Source: SZUA-229 sp041589455
Lineage (GTDB): Bacteria; Pseudomonadota; Gammaproteobacteria; SZUA-229
NCBI GenBank assembly: GCA_041589455.1
Contig: JBFHVQ010000003.1
Location: 10,093-74,092 of the forward strand
Reading direction: 5' to 3'
DNA length: 64,000 nucleotides
The stretch's first letter is position 1, and each line of letters opens with the position of its first letter. This document shows, one piece after another, positions 1 to 7,596 of this stretch. The position numbers were made by a program, and so were the translations under genes. The notes beneath the pieces are model-generated. The model made no database searches. It was not told where the DNA came from and saw nothing but the letters and a program-made list of their open reading frames with translations.

Positions 1-796
1 AGTAGTAGAGCCATGAGACGCTACCAGCCACCAGGAATGAGGCGATAATGGTATCGAACAGTAGATTGATCTGTGCAACTGATGAGCCAATGATTGCTGG
101 AATCATAAGGTTGCTGATTTTGCGTACACCCGGGTGTGAAGGTTTGAATTTTGGCGTGGGTAGCAATTTAAGCTTTAACAGGAAAGGGAACTGAAACAGT
201 AGTTGTGCCAGACCAGCGGCGGCCACACCCCAGGCAAGCGCCATAATGGGTTGCTGGAAGTAATCAGCTCCCCATAAAGCAGCAGTTATCAGGCACAGGT
301 TGAGCAGTACCGGCGTGAAGGCGGGTACTGCAAATTTGCCGAAACTATTGAGTATGCCGCCTGCAAATGCAGTCAGAGCGATAAAAAATATATAAGGGAA
401 GGTAATTGCTAACAGTTCGGAAGTTAGCTGGAACCGGCTTTCATCGCTAAAACCAGGAGCGAAAACATAGACCAGTAATGGTGCTGCGAGTGAGCCGATG
501 GCACTAAGAATGAGCAGGAAGCCGCCCAGTGTTCCTGCGACATGATTTAACAGATCTTTTAGCGCTTCATAGCTGTGTTTTTCTTTATATTCGGCAAAAA
601 CTGGAACGAAAGCTTGAGAGAATGCACCTTCGGCAAAAAGTCGGCGCATAAAGTTGGGGATTTTAAAGGCGACAAAAAAGGCATCGGTACCGCCGCTGGC
701 ACCAAAGGTATGGGCAAGTATGATATCACGTAGTAGCCCGAGAACACGCGAAAGCAGGGTCATCAGACCGACAATGGCCGTGGATTTAAGTAGCAT
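1..796 (-). CDS. murJ: MurJ lipid II flippase (MviN), C-terminus beyond the left edge
   Basis: Integral inner-membrane protein of the MOP exporter superfamily that flips lipid II to the periplasm for peptidoglycan synthesis. The reading begins MLLKSTAIVGLMTLLSRVLG and continues with the family-typical stretches RDIILAHTFGA, TDAFFVAFKIPNFMRRLFAEGA and FVPVFAEY, followed by several hydrophobic segments. About 265 residues, roughly half of the usual 510, are inside the window; the rest lies off the left edge, so truncation is by the window and not a mutation. The ATG at 794-796 is the first in-frame start matching family N-termini. A PilZ gene lies just upstream on the same strand (43 bp gap). 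Family assignment is secure from the motifs. Confidence 0.93.
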   Translation of the reverse strand, partial: MLLKSTAIVGLMTLLSRVLGLLRDIILAHTFGASGGTDAFFVAFKIPNFMRRLFAEGAFSQAFVPVFAEYKEKHSYEALKDLLNHVAGTLGGFLLILSAIGSLAAPLLVYVFAPGFSDESRFQLTSELLAITFPYIFFIALTAFAGGILNSFGKFAVPAFTPVLLNLCLITAALWGADYFQQPIMALAWGVAAAGLAQLLFQFPFLLKLKLLPTPKFKPSHPGVRKISNLMIPAIIGSSVAQINLLFDTIIASFLVAGSVSWLYY

Positions 797-839
797 GAGC
801 CTGTAGATGGTGTCTCATTATAATTACAGGTGACATAGT

Positions 840-1505
840 CTAATCATCTAGGCCTTGCACAATTTGTTCGTAGACATAGGCGGTAATGATCAGTTTTTGT
901 TCTTCTGTTAACTCAAGAAACTCTACGCCATATTTGTTATCTGCACTAGATGACTCATCCCGATCTTGCGGAGTGGATACGTTACGGATGGCGGCCTTAA
1001 CACGCAGGTATTTTTTGATATTAGTGACTTCCAGTTCCATTGAAATGGTCACGGTATCTTCGGTGGTGCCTAGCTCTTCTCTTGACTGAAGTAATGCGCC
1101 AGTGGCGCTGGTATTGAGCATGGAGGCAGAAATGTTGTCATTAAGTGTTGTCCCTGATATCGAAACGCGAGTTTCTGTTTCTACGCGTCGTGAGCCGCGT
1201 ACGGTTATGCACTCGACGTCTGAGGGGTGTCTCAGGTGAACATGGGGGTATGGCATGCTAAAAGACTTAATTACTGAGGACTCGAAGCCATAGACGTTGT
1301 TGCCCTGTAACATGCGTATAATGAATGGCTGGTTGTCTTTGAGGAAAGTCACTCTACCCTGATTACTGGGTGCAGTAATAATCAGGCTTTTACCTGGGTT
1401 GTGCCCTATAATGCGAGCGTTGAGTCGTTCGCGACCGTCTTCCGGGACAAACTGTAGTTGTACAGGGTCGCCCAGATTGACGCGGAAATCTTTTTTATCT
1501 GCCAT
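840..1505 (-). CDS. YcgR-like protein with N-terminal PilZN and C-terminal PilZ domain
   Basis: 221 residues. The C-terminal half (from about residue 100) carries the c-di-GMP-binding signature of PilZ domains: an R-x-x-x-R element (RGSRR) followed by the N-x-S-x-x-G element (NTSATG). The N-terminal half (about 8-95) resembles the YcgR/PilZN beta-barrel. Proteins of this build act as c-di-GMP effectors, classically as a flagellar brake, but no flagellar genes are in the window, so only the ligand can be predicted. It sits between murJ and the divergent rpsT, where many relatives have no gene. The start ATG at 1503-1505 gives MADKKDF. No signal peptide or membrane segment is visible. Confidence 0.8.
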   Translation of the reverse strand: MADKKDFRVNLGDPVQLQFVPEDGRERLNARIIGHNPGKSLIITAPSNQGRVTFLKDNQPFIIRMLQGNNVYGFESSVIKSFSMPYPHVHLRHPSDVECITVRGSRRVETETRVSISGTTLNDNISASMLNTSATGALLQSREELGTTEDTVTISMELEVTNIKKYLRVKAAIRNVSTPQDRDESSSADNKYGVEFLELTEEQKLIITAYVYEQIVQGLDD

Positions 1506-1593
1506 GGCTTATTATTAGTTGTTATCAGCGTGTAGTCTACTTCATCTTACGGTGTTTTATAGATCTGAGTGGCAATTATTTACGTTGTGAGGC

Positions 1594-1630
1594 TATAGGG
1601 CTTGACAAAAGCCCTATAAACTGGAAAAAT
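1594..1630 (+). promoter_or_regulatory. Candidate rpsT promoter with inverted repeat over the -35
   Basis: A perfect -35 hexamer TTGACA lies at 1602-1607. With a 17-bp spacer the -10 is AAAAAT at 1625-1630, followed by CTGCGCCCC, a GC-rich discriminator. The -35 lies inside a perfect 10-bp inverted repeat (1594-1603 with 1609-1618, 5-base centre), so this could be an operator or an RNA hairpin on the opposite strand. The promoter call is inference from consensus match and position about 40 bp upstream of the start codon. Confidence 0.6.
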
Positions 1631-1675
1631 CTGCGCCCCTGTAAAACAGTTTTGAATTTTTTAGGAACCAATACA

Positions 1676-1939
1676 TTGGCTAACTCACCACAAGCAAAAA
1701 AACGTGCCCGTCAGGCAGTTAAGCGTCGTGCCCGCAATGTCGGTATGGCATCTATGTACCGAACTTTTGTAAAGAAAGTGGTATACGCAATCGAAGCTGG
1801 TGATAAAGCCGCTGCAGAGGCTGCATACAAAGCAGCAGTGCCTGTAATCGACAGTGTTTGCAATAAAGGTCTGGTTCATGCGAACAAGGCTGCACGTCAT
1901 AAGAGTCGTCTGAACTCTCGAATTCGTGCGATGGCATAA
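1676..1939 (+). CDS. rpsT: 30S ribosomal protein S20
   Basis: 87 residues, the usual S20 length, very basic and alanine-rich: ANSPQAKKRARQAVKRR at the N-terminus and the MYRTFVKKV segment aligning with MMRTFIKKV of E. coli S20. S20 binds 16S rRNA in the 30S body. The start is taken as TTG at 1676-1678, preceded by AGGA at 1663-1666; a longer reading from TTG 1652 would add eight residues not found in the family. E. coli rpsT also uses UUG, linked there to autoregulation of translation, so the same control is plausible here. A strong terminator follows. Confidence 0.96.
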   Translation: MANSPQAKKRARQAVKRRARNVGMASMYRTFVKKVVYAIEAGDKAAAEAAYKAAVPVIDSVCNKGLVHANKAARHKSRLNSRIRAMA

Positions 1940-1987
1940 GCATCGGCCTGAATTATCAGTAATACCTGCTCTCGTATGTATTAGGGG

Positions 1988-2034
1988 GCATAAAAAAACC
2001 GGCTCGTGATTGTACGATGCCGGTTTTTTTATGC
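1988..2034. terminator. Bidirectional terminator between rpsT and proB
   Basis: Perfect 16-bp stem: GCAT-A7-CCGGC at 1988-2003 pairs with GCCGG-T7-ATGC at 2019-2034, with a 15-base loop. A-tract before and T-tract after the GC core allow function on both strands, which suits the convergent genes rpsT (plus) and proB (minus). Confidence 0.92.
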
Positions 2035-2061
2035 CTGAATTTTATCTGGTCGCTAAAAATC

Positions 2062-3186
2062 TTATATAAGTACCAGGTTGTCGCGGTGAATTAGCTCTGG
2101 TTCGTCGATATAGCCAAGTATCGATTCAATCTCTGAAGAGCTTTTCCCGCATATCTTGGCTGCTTCTATTGCGTTGTAGTTGACCAGGCCACGCGCTATC
2201 TCCTGGCCATTATCTGTCACGCAGGAAACCATCTCGCCTCGGATAAAATTGCCAGTTACCGATGTTACACCGACAGACAGCAGGCTTTTGCCCGATTCGG
2301 TAAGGACCTTGCTGGCACCTTGATCCAGCTTAAGCTGGCCACTGACCTTGAGGTGGCTGGCAAGCCACTGTTTTCTGGCGGCCATCGGCTCGGTGTCTGG
2401 GAGAAGTAAGGTGCCATACTCACTGGCTTTGGCAATTTCCAGCAGGGCGTCCGGGTTGCGGCCGCTGGTGATTAGTGTAGCGGTGCCAGAGCGTGCTGCA
2501 CGCTGGGCAGCGCTCAACTTGGTACTCATGCCGCCACGGCCCAGTTTGCCACCGGTGCTGCCCGCCATTTTATGTAGTCTGGCATCGTTTGCCTGACCGC
2601 TACTTACTAGTTCAGCCTGTGGATTACTTCTAGGGTCTGCGGTGAATAACCCTTGTTGGTCAGTCAGAATAATGAGTGTATCTGCCTCAACTAGGTTTGC
2701 GACCAGTGCGGCCAGGGTGTCATTGTCGCCAAAGCGGATTTCATCCGTCGCTACCGTATCGTTTTCATTGATGATAGGGATAACCCCAAGGTCAAGCAAT
2801 GAGCGCAAGGTGCTACGCGCATTAAGATAGCGACGACGGTCTGAAAGGTCGTCATGAGTGAGCAGGATTTGTGCGCTAAGAATGTCGTGGCGCTTAAAGT
2901 AGCTTTCGTAACACTGAACCAGTCCCATTTGCCCAACCGCGGCGGCTGCCTGTAGTTCGTGTAGTGCGTTAGGTCTTTCCTGCCAGTTGAGTCTGACCAT
3001 GCCTTCGGCTACAGCGCCGGATGAGACTAGCAGAATTTCCTTGCCTTGTTGACGTAACAGGGAAATCTGCTCGGTCCAGCTCTGGATCGCAGTTGAATCA
3101 AGTCCCCGGCCATCTGCGGTAACCAGTGAACTGCCTATTTTAATAACCCAGCGGTTTGATTTAGCTAGCTGTTGACGCGTTTTCAC
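2062..3186 (-). CDS. proB: Glutamate 5-kinase
   Basis: Catalyses ATP-dependent phosphorylation of glutamate, the first step of proline synthesis, in the cytoplasm. 374 residues match the long proteobacterial form: an amino-acid kinase domain (about 10-265, with WVIKIGSSLVT near the N-terminus, LLVSSGAVAEGM, and INENDTVAT plus FGDNDTLAALVA in the middle) followed by a C-terminal PUA domain (about 285-365). Its start overlaps the end of obgE by 26 bp in another frame, so translation is probably coupled; obgE-proB adjacency is common in Gammaproteobacteria. proA is not in the window. Confidence 0.96.
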   Translation of the reverse strand: MKTRQQLAKSNRWVIKIGSSLVTADGRGLDSTAIQSWTEQISLLRQQGKEILLVSSGAVAEGMVRLNWQERPNALHELQAAAAVGQMGLVQCYESYFKRHDILSAQILLTHDDLSDRRRYLNARSTLRSLLDLGVIPIINENDTVATDEIRFGDNDTLAALVANLVEADTLIILTDQQGLFTADPRSNPQAELVSSGQANDARLHKMAGSTGGKLGRGGMSTKLSAAQRAARSGTATLITSGRNPDALLEIAKASEYGTLLLPDTEPMAARKQWLASHLKVSGQLKLDQGASKVLTESGKSLLSVGVTSVTGNFIRGEMVSCVTDNGQEIARGLVNYNAIEAAKICGKSSSEIESILGYIDEPELIHRDNLVLI

Positions 3187-4198
3187 GTTCCTTCTGCTCT
3201 TCCAGGTAATTCATTATGTCGTATACCAGCGCCTGGGTGCCGCTTTTCTGGGCTGCAGAAACGCGATAACTTGGCCCGGTCCAGTTCATGCGCTGAATGA
3301 TGTCATCGCAGACAGTATCAGCCTCTTCATCCAGTAGCAGGTCGGTTTTGTTTAGTACCAGCCAGCGTGGTTCGTCAAGCATTTCGGGGTTGTATTTTTC
3401 TAATTCGCCCAGAATAACATTTGCGCTTTCTACTGGATCTGTCTGGTCAAATGGGGCGATGTCGATGACGTGCAGTAGTATACGGGTTCGGCTGAGGTGC
3501 TTAAGGAACTGAATGCCAAGCCCAGCACCTTCAGCGGCGCCTTCTATTAGTCCGGGAATATCAGCGATTACAAAGCTTCTCAGGCTGTCTACATCGACTA
3601 CGCCGAGATTGGGGTGGAGTGTGGTGAAGGGGTAGTTGGCTACCTTGGGCTGGGCATGGGATACTGAGCGAATCAGTGTGGATTTGCCGGCGTTGGGAAG
3701 TCCCAGTAGGCCCACATCTGCAAGTACTTTCAGTTCCAGGCGCAGTTCGCGACGCTCACCAGCGGAGCCTTCTGTGCACTGTCGTGGTGTGCGGTTAACT
3801 GAGCTCTTGAAACGTGTATTGCCGAGACCGTGAAATCCGCCCTGTGCAACCAGCAGTTTTTGTCCGTGTTCAGTTACGTCGCCGATCAGTTCGCCAGTGT
3901 TTTCATCATAGACCAGTGTGCCATTAGGGACAGGAACAAACAGGTCTTCACCTTTTTTTCCAGTCATATTGCGGCCGGAGCCTTTCTGGCCCTGCTTGGC
4001 CGTGTAGGTGCGGATAGTGCGGAAATCCGCCAGTGTATTGAGGTCGTGGCTACCGACCAGATAAACGCTACCGCCATCACCGCCGTCGCCACCATCGGGG
4101 CCGCCGCGAGGGATGTATTTCTCGCGCCTGAAGCTAACCACGCCATTACCTCCGTCACCGGCAATAACCTTGATCTTGGTTTCATCTACAAAACGCAT
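3161..4198 (-). CDS. obgE: Obg/CgtA GTPase
   Basis: Essential GTPase associated with late 50S assembly and stress signalling. 345 residues: glycine-rich Obg fold (1-158, with GDGGNGVVSFRREKYIPRGG and GGDGGDGGSVYL), then a GTPase domain with G1 GLPNAGKS at 166-173, G3 DIPGLIEGA and G4 NKTD. A short charged tail (EEQKERENASTAS) ends the protein; there is no separate OCT domain, as in other proteobacterial Obg proteins. It lies between rpmA (upstream, with a terminator in between) and proB (overlapping downstream). Confidence 0.97.
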   Translation of the reverse strand: MRFVDETKIKVIAGDGGNGVVSFRREKYIPRGGPDGGDGGDGGSVYLVGSHDLNTLADFRTIRTYTAKQGQKGSGRNMTGKKGEDLFVPVPNGTLVYDENTGELIGDVTEHGQKLLVAQGGFHGLGNTRFKSSVNRTPRQCTEGSAGERRELRLELKVLADVGLLGLPNAGKSTLIRSVSHAQPKVANYPFTTLHPNLGVVDVDSLRSFVIADIPGLIEGAAEGAGLGIQFLKHLSRTRILLHVIDIAPFDQTDPVESANVILGELEKYNPEMLDEPRWLVLNKTDLLLDEEADTVCDDIIQRMNWTGPSYRVSAAQKSGTQALVYDIMNYLEEQKERENASTAS

Positions 4199-4317
4199 GG
4201 GTGCTAGCCTTTAATAATGTAATGTCGCAGTAATTTGATACTGCGGCGCTGGACGCGGTTGCGTGCCTAATTTACCAATTTTGTGGCGTTGTGTCTCGGT
4301 GAGTCGATTGGTTCAAC

Positions 4318-4350
4318 AAAAAAAGCCCCGTCCGGAGACGAGGCTTTTTG
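4318..4350 (-). terminator. Intrinsic terminator after rplU-rpmA
   Basis: On the minus strand GCCTCGTC (4344-4337) pairs with GACGGGGC (4332-4325) around a 4-base loop, with one G-U pair, followed by a run of T. It separates rpmA from obgE, so obgE may rely on readthrough or its own promoter in 4199-4317. Confidence 0.85.
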
Positions 4351-4373
4351 AGTTCTCGCTAAAGCCGGAAGCT

Positions 4374-4631
4374 TTATGCAGCAACAACACTCACAGTCTT
4401 GCGGTTTTTAGGACCTTTGGTCTCAAATACCACTTGACCGTCTGCTTTCGCAAACAGCGTGTGATCGCGGCCGATGCCCACGTTGTTGCCTGGATGGAAT
4501 TTAGTACCACGCTGGCGTACCAGAATGTTACCAGCCAGAACAGCCTGACCACCAAACATTTTAACGCCAAGGCGTTTACTTTCTGACTCGCGACCGTTAC
4601 GCGTACTACCGGCGGCTTTTTTATGTGCCAT
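4374..4631 (-). CDS. rpmA: 50S ribosomal protein L27
   Basis: 85 residues beginning MAHKKAAGSTRNGRES and containing KRLGVKMFGGQ and ILVRQRGTKFHPG, all hallmark L27 sequence. The flexible N-terminus of L27 reaches toward the peptidyl-transferase centre. No N-terminal cleavable extension of the Firmicutes type is present. Second gene of rplU-rpmA, 26 bp after rplU, with AGGA upstream of its ATG. Confidence 0.98.
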   Translation of the reverse strand: MAHKKAAGSTRNGRESESKRLGVKMFGGQAVLAGNILVRQRGTKFHPGNNVGIGRDHTLFAKADGQVVFETKGPKNRKTVSVVAA

Positions 4632-4657
4632 TAGAGTATCCTCTTGTTAACAGGTGA

Positions 4658-4969
4658 CTAGCCGTTGATGCCAGTTACTTCAATCTCAGTATAGTACTGA
4701 CGATGACCTGTGCGTTTCTGATGATGTTTACGACGACGGAACTTCATGATCTCAACTTTCTTATGACGACCATGAGATTTGATAGTGGCAGTTACCTTGC
4801 CGCCGTCTACCATTGGGCTACCAATTTTCAGTTTGTCGCCATCAGCGATCATAAGAACCTGGTCTAGCTCAACAGTGTCACCCTCGTTTCCTTCAAGCTT
4901 TTCAACTTTCAGGTATTCACCCTGGGTAACTTTGTATTGTTTACCACCGGTTTTGACTACAGCGTACAT
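4658..4969 (-). CDS. rplU: 50S ribosomal protein L21
   Basis: 103 residues, the same length as E. coli L21, starting MYAVVKTGGKQYKV and containing KSHGRHKKVEIMKFRRRKHH, the RNA-binding segment. A reading from 4999 would add ten residues foreign to the family; the ATG at 4967-4969 is preceded by GGGAG and is preferred. First gene of rplU-rpmA. Promoter candidate at 5027-5055. Confidence 0.97.
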   Translation of the reverse strand: MYAVVKTGGKQYKVTQGEYLKVEKLEGNEGDTVELDQVLMIADGDKLKIGSPMVDGGKVTATIKSHGRHKKVEIMKFRRRKHHQKRTGHRQYYTEIEVTGING

Positions 4970-5026
4970 ACCGGACAACTCCCAATAAATTACGTACAAA
5001 AAATTCTGTTTTCGGAAAGGGCGGGA

Positions 5027-5055
5027 ATTGTAGCGATTTACGGGCCTCGCTACAA
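5027..5055. promoter_or_regulatory. Nearly symmetric divergent promoter for rplU and ispB
   Basis: Minus strand: TTGTAG (5055-5050), 17 bp, TACAAT (5032-5027), then TCCCGCCC; this reads toward rplU. Plus strand: TTGTAG (5028-5033), 17 bp, TACAAG (5051-5056); this reads toward ispB. The two overlap because the region is a 9-bp perfect inverted repeat (TTGTAGCGA at 5028-5036 with TCGCTACAA at 5047-5055). The rplU promoter is the stronger match; the ispB one is inference from symmetry. Confidence 0.6.
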
Positions 5056-5191
5056 GTGTTTATGCGCTTTGTTTCAGTATTTATTCGTGAAAACGACAAA
5101 AAAAGCGCTAATTGGGGTGTTCAACTTGTGACTTTATCAATCATACACCATAATTCGCAGCTTCTAATATAGCAAATGTACCCCTTGAAAC

Positions 5192-6160
5192 ATGCAAGTA
5201 GACTCAATAAAAGCACTGGTTGCCGACGATATGAAGGCCGTAGATGTGGTGATTCAGCAGCGACTCGCCTCAGATGTGGTGCTGGTCAATCAGCTCAGTC
5301 ACTATATTGTAAATTCGGGCGGTAAGCGATTAAGACCGCTGTTGAGTTTGATGTCATCCAGGGCTTATGGTTATGAGGGAGAGCATCATCATACCCTGGC
5401 GGCAATTATTGAGTTTATCCACACGGCGACCTTGCTACATGATGATGTGGTGGATGAATCTGAGCTTCGCAGAGGTCGAGAGACTGCCAATGCGTTATTT
5501 GGTAATGCGGCGAGCGTACTGGTGGGGGATTTTCTCTATTCCCGAGCTTTCGAGATGATGGTAGATGTGGGCAGTATGAAAATCATGCAGATTCTCGCAG
5601 AAACCACCAATGTGATAGCCGAAGGCGAGGTCATGCAACTAATGAACTGCCATGATGCGGATACCACCGAGCAGCGCTATCTGGATGTAATTCATGCCAA
5701 AACCGCCAAGCTATTTGAGGCGGCAACCCGTCTGGGTGCCGTGCTCTGTCAGCGCCCTGAGGAAGAAGAGGTTGCCATGGCTTCATATGGTATGCACTTG
5801 GGGACGGCATTCCAGCTTATTGATGATGTACTTGATTACAGCTCCAATAGCGAAGAAATGGGCAAGAATGTAGGAGATGATCTGGCAGAAGGTAAGCCTA
5901 CCCTGCCACTTATCTATGCCATGCGTAATGGCACGCCGGAACAGTCAGCGATTGTGAGAAAAGCTATCGAGGAAGGTGGTCTGCAATACCTGGATGAAGT
6001 TATGGAAGCAATCCGCCAGACTGGGGCGATTGAGTACACAGAGAAAACCGCGAAAAATGAAGCGGAACTGGCCATTTCTCAATTGAGTCATTTGCCGGAA
6101 TCGGACTATCGGCAGGCGCTTGAAGATCTGGCACGTTATTCGGTTGATCGTTCGTTCTAG
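5192..6160 (+). CDS. ispB: Octaprenyl (polyprenyl) diphosphate synthase
   Basis: Makes the long isoprenoid side chain of ubiquinone by trans-condensation of isopentenyl diphosphate. 322 residues with both aspartate-rich motifs, DDVVD at 84-88 and DDVLD at 211-215, plus GGKRLRP near residue 43-49. The position divergent from rplU-rpmA is the standard location of ispB in Gammaproteobacteria. The ATG is not preceded by a clear Shine-Dalgarno, but the N-terminus aligns with E. coli IspB. Chain length cannot be read from sequence, so octaprenyl is by homology. Convergent with amrA, 15 bp away. Confidence 0.94.
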   Translation: MQVDSIKALVADDMKAVDVVIQQRLASDVVLVNQLSHYIVNSGGKRLRPLLSLMSSRAYGYEGEHHHTLAAIIEFIHTATLLHDDVVDESELRRGRETANALFGNAASVLVGDFLYSRAFEMMVDVGSMKIMQILAETTNVIAEGEVMQLMNCHDADTTEQRYLDVIHAKTAKLFEAATRLGAVLCQRPEEEEVAMASYGMHLGTAFQLIDDVLDYSSNSEEMGKNVGDDLAEGKPTLPLIYAMRNGTPEQSAIVRKAIEEGGLQYLDEVMEAIRQTGAIEYTEKTAKNEAELAISQLSHLPESDYRQALEDLARYSVDRSF

Positions 6161-6175
6161 TTCAAGTTTTTAGAA

Positions 6176-6748
6176 TTAGAAGCTCAGGCTTTGATAACGA
6201 GATATTTTAAGTTCAGGGCTCCAGTGATGCTCACTAAGTCCTGCTTTACGTTTCAGGTTTTTCAGAAAATTTTCCGGCTCCGGTAACTGTTCCCAGACTG
6301 AGGGTAGAAAAGTGCCCTTGTGATAGTCATCTTCCAGAATTAAGCCATCTACCCCGGGCTTTAGTTGTTTTAGCAGATCCGCCTCGTCAGTAAATGACAT
6401 TGGTTCAGCTTGCGTAAGAATTGAAATGTGGATATCAAGCAGTGGCGCTTCACTCTCACTGACTGGCGCAAAGCGCGGGTCCTTGAATGCAGCATCATAA
6501 GCATGCTGAGCGACGTCTGTTACTAAGGGTTGGTAGGCCTGCAAGGTTCCAATACAGCCACGCAGTTGATGGTCGAGATTGAGGGTAACAAAGCTGGCGG
6601 CATCTGCCTGCAATATCTCGGCAAACTCTTCAGGATTAACGGCTAATGGCTGATTGTACAGTAGGCCATGCTGTATCGACTGGCGCGCAATATTTTTAAG
6701 CGTGTGTTTGTCCTGCTCGCTGAGGTTAGTGGACTGCATAAGCGCCAT
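6176..6748 (-). CDS. amrA: AMMECR1-domain protein (AmrA) of the AmmeMemoRadiSam set
   Basis: About 190 residues. The AMMECR1 core shows FVTLNLDHQLRGCIGTL and, downstream, DPRFAPVSESEAPLLDIHISIL and KPGVDGLIL, the conserved blocks of this family, which has a human relative. Biochemical role is not established from sequence. A reading from 6802 adds an 18-residue hydrophobic stretch overlapping amrB deeply; ATG at 6748 or 6739 is more likely, giving a 14-23 bp overlap with the end of amrB and so translational coupling. Always read together with amrB and amrS. Confidence 0.88.
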   Translation of the reverse strand: MALMQSTNLSEQDKHTLKNIARQSIQHGLLYNQPLAVNPEEFAEILQADAASFVTLNLDHQLRGCIGTLQAYQPLVTDVAQHAYDAAFKDPRFAPVSESEAPLLDIHISILTQAEPMSFTDEADLLKQLKPGVDGLILEDDYHKGTFLPSVWEQLPEPENFLKNLKRKAGLSEHHWSPELKISRYQSLSF

Positions 6749-7526
6749 ACCCAACAACCCTGTCTTTGCTGCCAGCAGTGTCACCGGAGTTACGCAAATC
6801 AAGTGTATTGATAGATAAATTTTTCTTTATGGCTAAAGTGAGTAAGCCGTTTAAAGGGTTGCGACCGCAGGCATTATCATAGTGTATCTGTTCGGGGTGA
6901 AGCTGCTCGATTGCAGTGGAGGTTTGTCTATCTATTTTCTGAGCAATTTCGTAGTGGTTGTAGTGGCTTAGATCGGTGCTGATCACCACAAGGGTATCAT
7001 CCCTGTTCCAGACTGTTTCCAGTAGTTCGGCAACAGCTTCTGCTGGGCACTCGCCAACCACCAGTGGAATGAGCTGGAAGTCGTGCAGAATGGATTGCAA
7101 AAATGGCAGCTGGACTTCAAGTGAATGTTCCTGTTGATGGGCTTCGTAGCTTGGCGTGACAAAAGGGAGTGATTCAAATTGCTGACAAAGCTGGGTGTTG
7201 ATTTTAATGGTGCCTAATGGTGTTTCAAAATAATCAGCATCCGGAGTCGCGATGCCTCTGAGGGGGACGCGATGTGAGGGGCCTAACAAGACAACTTGCT
7301 TAATCTTATCTGCAACCGGCAGGATCTGTTTATATGCGCTGGCGGCGATTGGGCCAGAGTATATATAACCGGCGTGAGGTGCAATAATCGCCAGAGGTGG
7401 CGTGTCCTGTGGTTCAGGTGCTTGTTGTAGGTAGTTCTGGATGCTGGCTTTTAATTCCGATGGGCTGTCTGGATAAAACAGGCCCGCTACGGCAGCAGGA
7501 CGTATGCGATTATGTGTATGTGACAT
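6726..7526 (-). CDS. amrB: Memo-like protein (AmrB) of the AmmeMemoRadiSam set
   Basis: 266 residues from the ATG at 7526 (MSHTHNRIRPAAVAGLFYPDSP). Memo family signatures: AIIAPHAGYIYSGPIAASAY near residue 50, LLGPSHRVPLRGIA, EHSLEVQLPFLQ, and STDLSHY; the conserved histidines are metal-site candidates, as Memo resembles class III extradiol dioxygenases. A longer reading from 7583 lacks family support. Divergent from amrS with only 70 bp between, so the three genes probably share a control region. Confidence 0.9.
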   Translation of the reverse strand: MSHTHNRIRPAAVAGLFYPDSPSELKASIQNYLQQAPEPQDTPPLAIIAPHAGYIYSGPIAASAYKQILPVADKIKQVVLLGPSHRVPLRGIATPDADYFETPLGTIKINTQLCQQFESLPFVTPSYEAHQQEHSLEVQLPFLQSILHDFQLIPLVVGECPAEAVAELLETVWNRDDTLVVISTDLSHYNHYEIAQKIDRQTSTAIEQLHPEQIHYDNACGRNPLNGLLTLAIKKNLSINTLDLRNSGDTAGSKDRVVGYGAYAVH

Positions 7527-7596
7527 AGCCTTAATCCCGATGTGGAGTACTATAGTTATATCATAGACTTTGTTGTGAAACACGGGGAGGTTGATG

